Assembly: GCA_029783825.1 (NCBI GenBank)
Contig: JAREIK010000375.1
Coordinates: forward strand, 154,637 to 218,636
DNA from: Sapria himalayana
Taxonomy: Eukaryota; Streptophyta; Magnoliopsida; Malpighiales; Rafflesiaceae
DNA length: 64,000 nt
Direction: 5' to 3'
Position numbers and translations under genes: made by a program. The stretch's first letter is position 1. Each line of letters begins with the position of its first letter. The notes under the pieces are model-generated. The model had not been told where the DNA came from, ran no database searches, and saw nothing but the letters and a program-made list of their open reading frames with translations. Shown piece after piece: positions 63,411-64,000 of the stretch.

Positions 63411-63915
63411 GTGTCATTCAAGGATCGCTCATCCTTAGACCATGGCATACTTTTAATATATATAATTAAATACGATATTAAAATAAAGAATATAATTAAA
63501 AATAAAATCAATAAAGATTTGTGAAATTCTTATGTCAGCCCAAATAGCAAGGGAAATATCACTAGCTAAATGCATATATGAAAATTATCATTTAAGGAAT
63601 AATCGCTTGCAATTAAATATAAAATCATAAAAAAAAATTCAAAATATTATATAACAAGGGATTTTGTTTCGAGCTAATTAGCTAGGTAAAATTAGTTTCT
63701 AAAGTCATTCCTAAAATGCCGGCAATTTGTTGCATGAAAATTTATGATAATATTAGCTAGAGATAATTTTCAAACAAAAATGTCCATCTCTAATCCGTCA
63801 AAAATTTATCACAAATTTGTAATTCAATGTAAAATAAAACATCTCTTCCTATTCTCAAGCTAATCCCTTGCTAATAGCTATGGATTATTTATATTGATAA
63901 TTTTTTTATCTTCTA
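63411..63915 (-). repeat. CACTA C conserved block and 5' subterminal region
   Basis: The block CATTCAAGGATCGCTCATCC is at about 63415-63434. Subterminal motifs (TAGCAAGGGAAAT, CTAGCTAAATG, AATTAGCTAGG) follow. The terminal inverted repeat itself is eroded (GATAATTTTTTTATCTTCTA). Confidence 0.65.
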
Positions 63916-64000
63916 ACTATCTTTTATTTATCTATCTATCAATCTATCTATCTGACTATTAATCTATCATTCTGTCAATATGTCTATCTATCTAGTTGTG
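63916..64000 (-). repeat. CTAT tetranucleotide array 4 (start)
   Basis: CTAT/CAAT repeats begin right at the decayed CACTA C 5' end and run off the window. Confidence 0.85.

Larger units (their letters stand above)
50903..63915 (-). mobile_element. CACTA element C (~13 kb, minus strand)
   Basis: The left (3') terminus reads AACTATAAGAAAAAGCC at 50903, a CACTA start with the first base changed, followed by subterminal motifs. The right (5') end is decayed but aligns with the ends of B and D up to about 63915, where CTAT repeats begin. Inside, leftward from 63.9 kb, are the conserved block, leader exon, AT-rich 5' region, TNP2 gene from about 58440, and second gene from about 55800. CTAT repeats of the same strand lie on both sides. 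It is the most complete CACTA copy in the window, but its genes carry stops and frameshifts and the first third of the transposase is missing. Confidence 0.8.

Overview
This window reads as a block of repetitive nuclear DNA from a flowering plant. It is very AT-rich, its only recognisable protein remains are plant-type DNA transposases (CACTA/En-Spm, hAT, a probable Mutator-like element) and broken copies of plant housekeeping genes (ARF1 GTPase, SDF2), and spliceosomal introns are visible inside the transposon genes. I find no intact host gene, tRNA, rRNA or CRISPR array. The species cannot be named from the sequence.

Layout, left to right: (1) 1-10271, CACTA element A, plus strand, 5' end off the window. 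It holds a ~550-bp higher-order tandem array (1250-5090) interrupted by an ARF1 retrocopy, a pyrimidine tract (5344-5816), a broken TNP2-type transposase gene (6078-8085), a broken second transposon gene (8227-9060) and a 3' terminus at 10271. (2) 10272-12690, the 3' remnant of another CACTA copy carrying a captured SDF2 exon. (3) 12691-14873, GATA array 1. (4) 14874-27128, CACTA element D, minus strand, with a nested hAT element (14988-18480, 8-bp target duplication), a nested MULE-like element (19535-21506, 9-bp target duplication) and several unidentified coding-like fragments. (5) 27129-33282, GATA array 2. (6) 33283-33725, truncated hAT fragment. (7) 33726-40063, CACTA element B, minus strand, an internal-deletion derivative related to A. 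(8) 40064-50902, CTAT (=GATA on the other strand) array 3, almost 11 kb. (9) 50903-about 63915, CACTA element C, minus strand, keeping the part of TNP2 that A has lost. (10) 63916-64000, start of CTAT array 4.

The organising theme is a family of long (12-13 kb) CACTA elements alternating with kilobase-scale tetranucleotide arrays. Apart from one junction, where an hAT terminus meets array 2, the arrays stop at or close to a CACTA end. The same array strand lies on both sides of element D (GATA) and of element C (CTAT), so both elements probably inserted into pre-existing arrays. The strand flips across 33.3-40.1 kb, where a truncated hAT piece is fused to a truncated CACTA copy, which looks like a rearrangement breakpoint. 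Elements A and B share a homologous array: A carries the ARF1 retrocopy and B keeps the matching empty site, so that insertion can be read base by base.

All transposase genes seen are disabled by stops, frameshifts or deletions. Coordinates of degenerate features are accurate to about 10-50 bases unless a terminus or target duplication is given.
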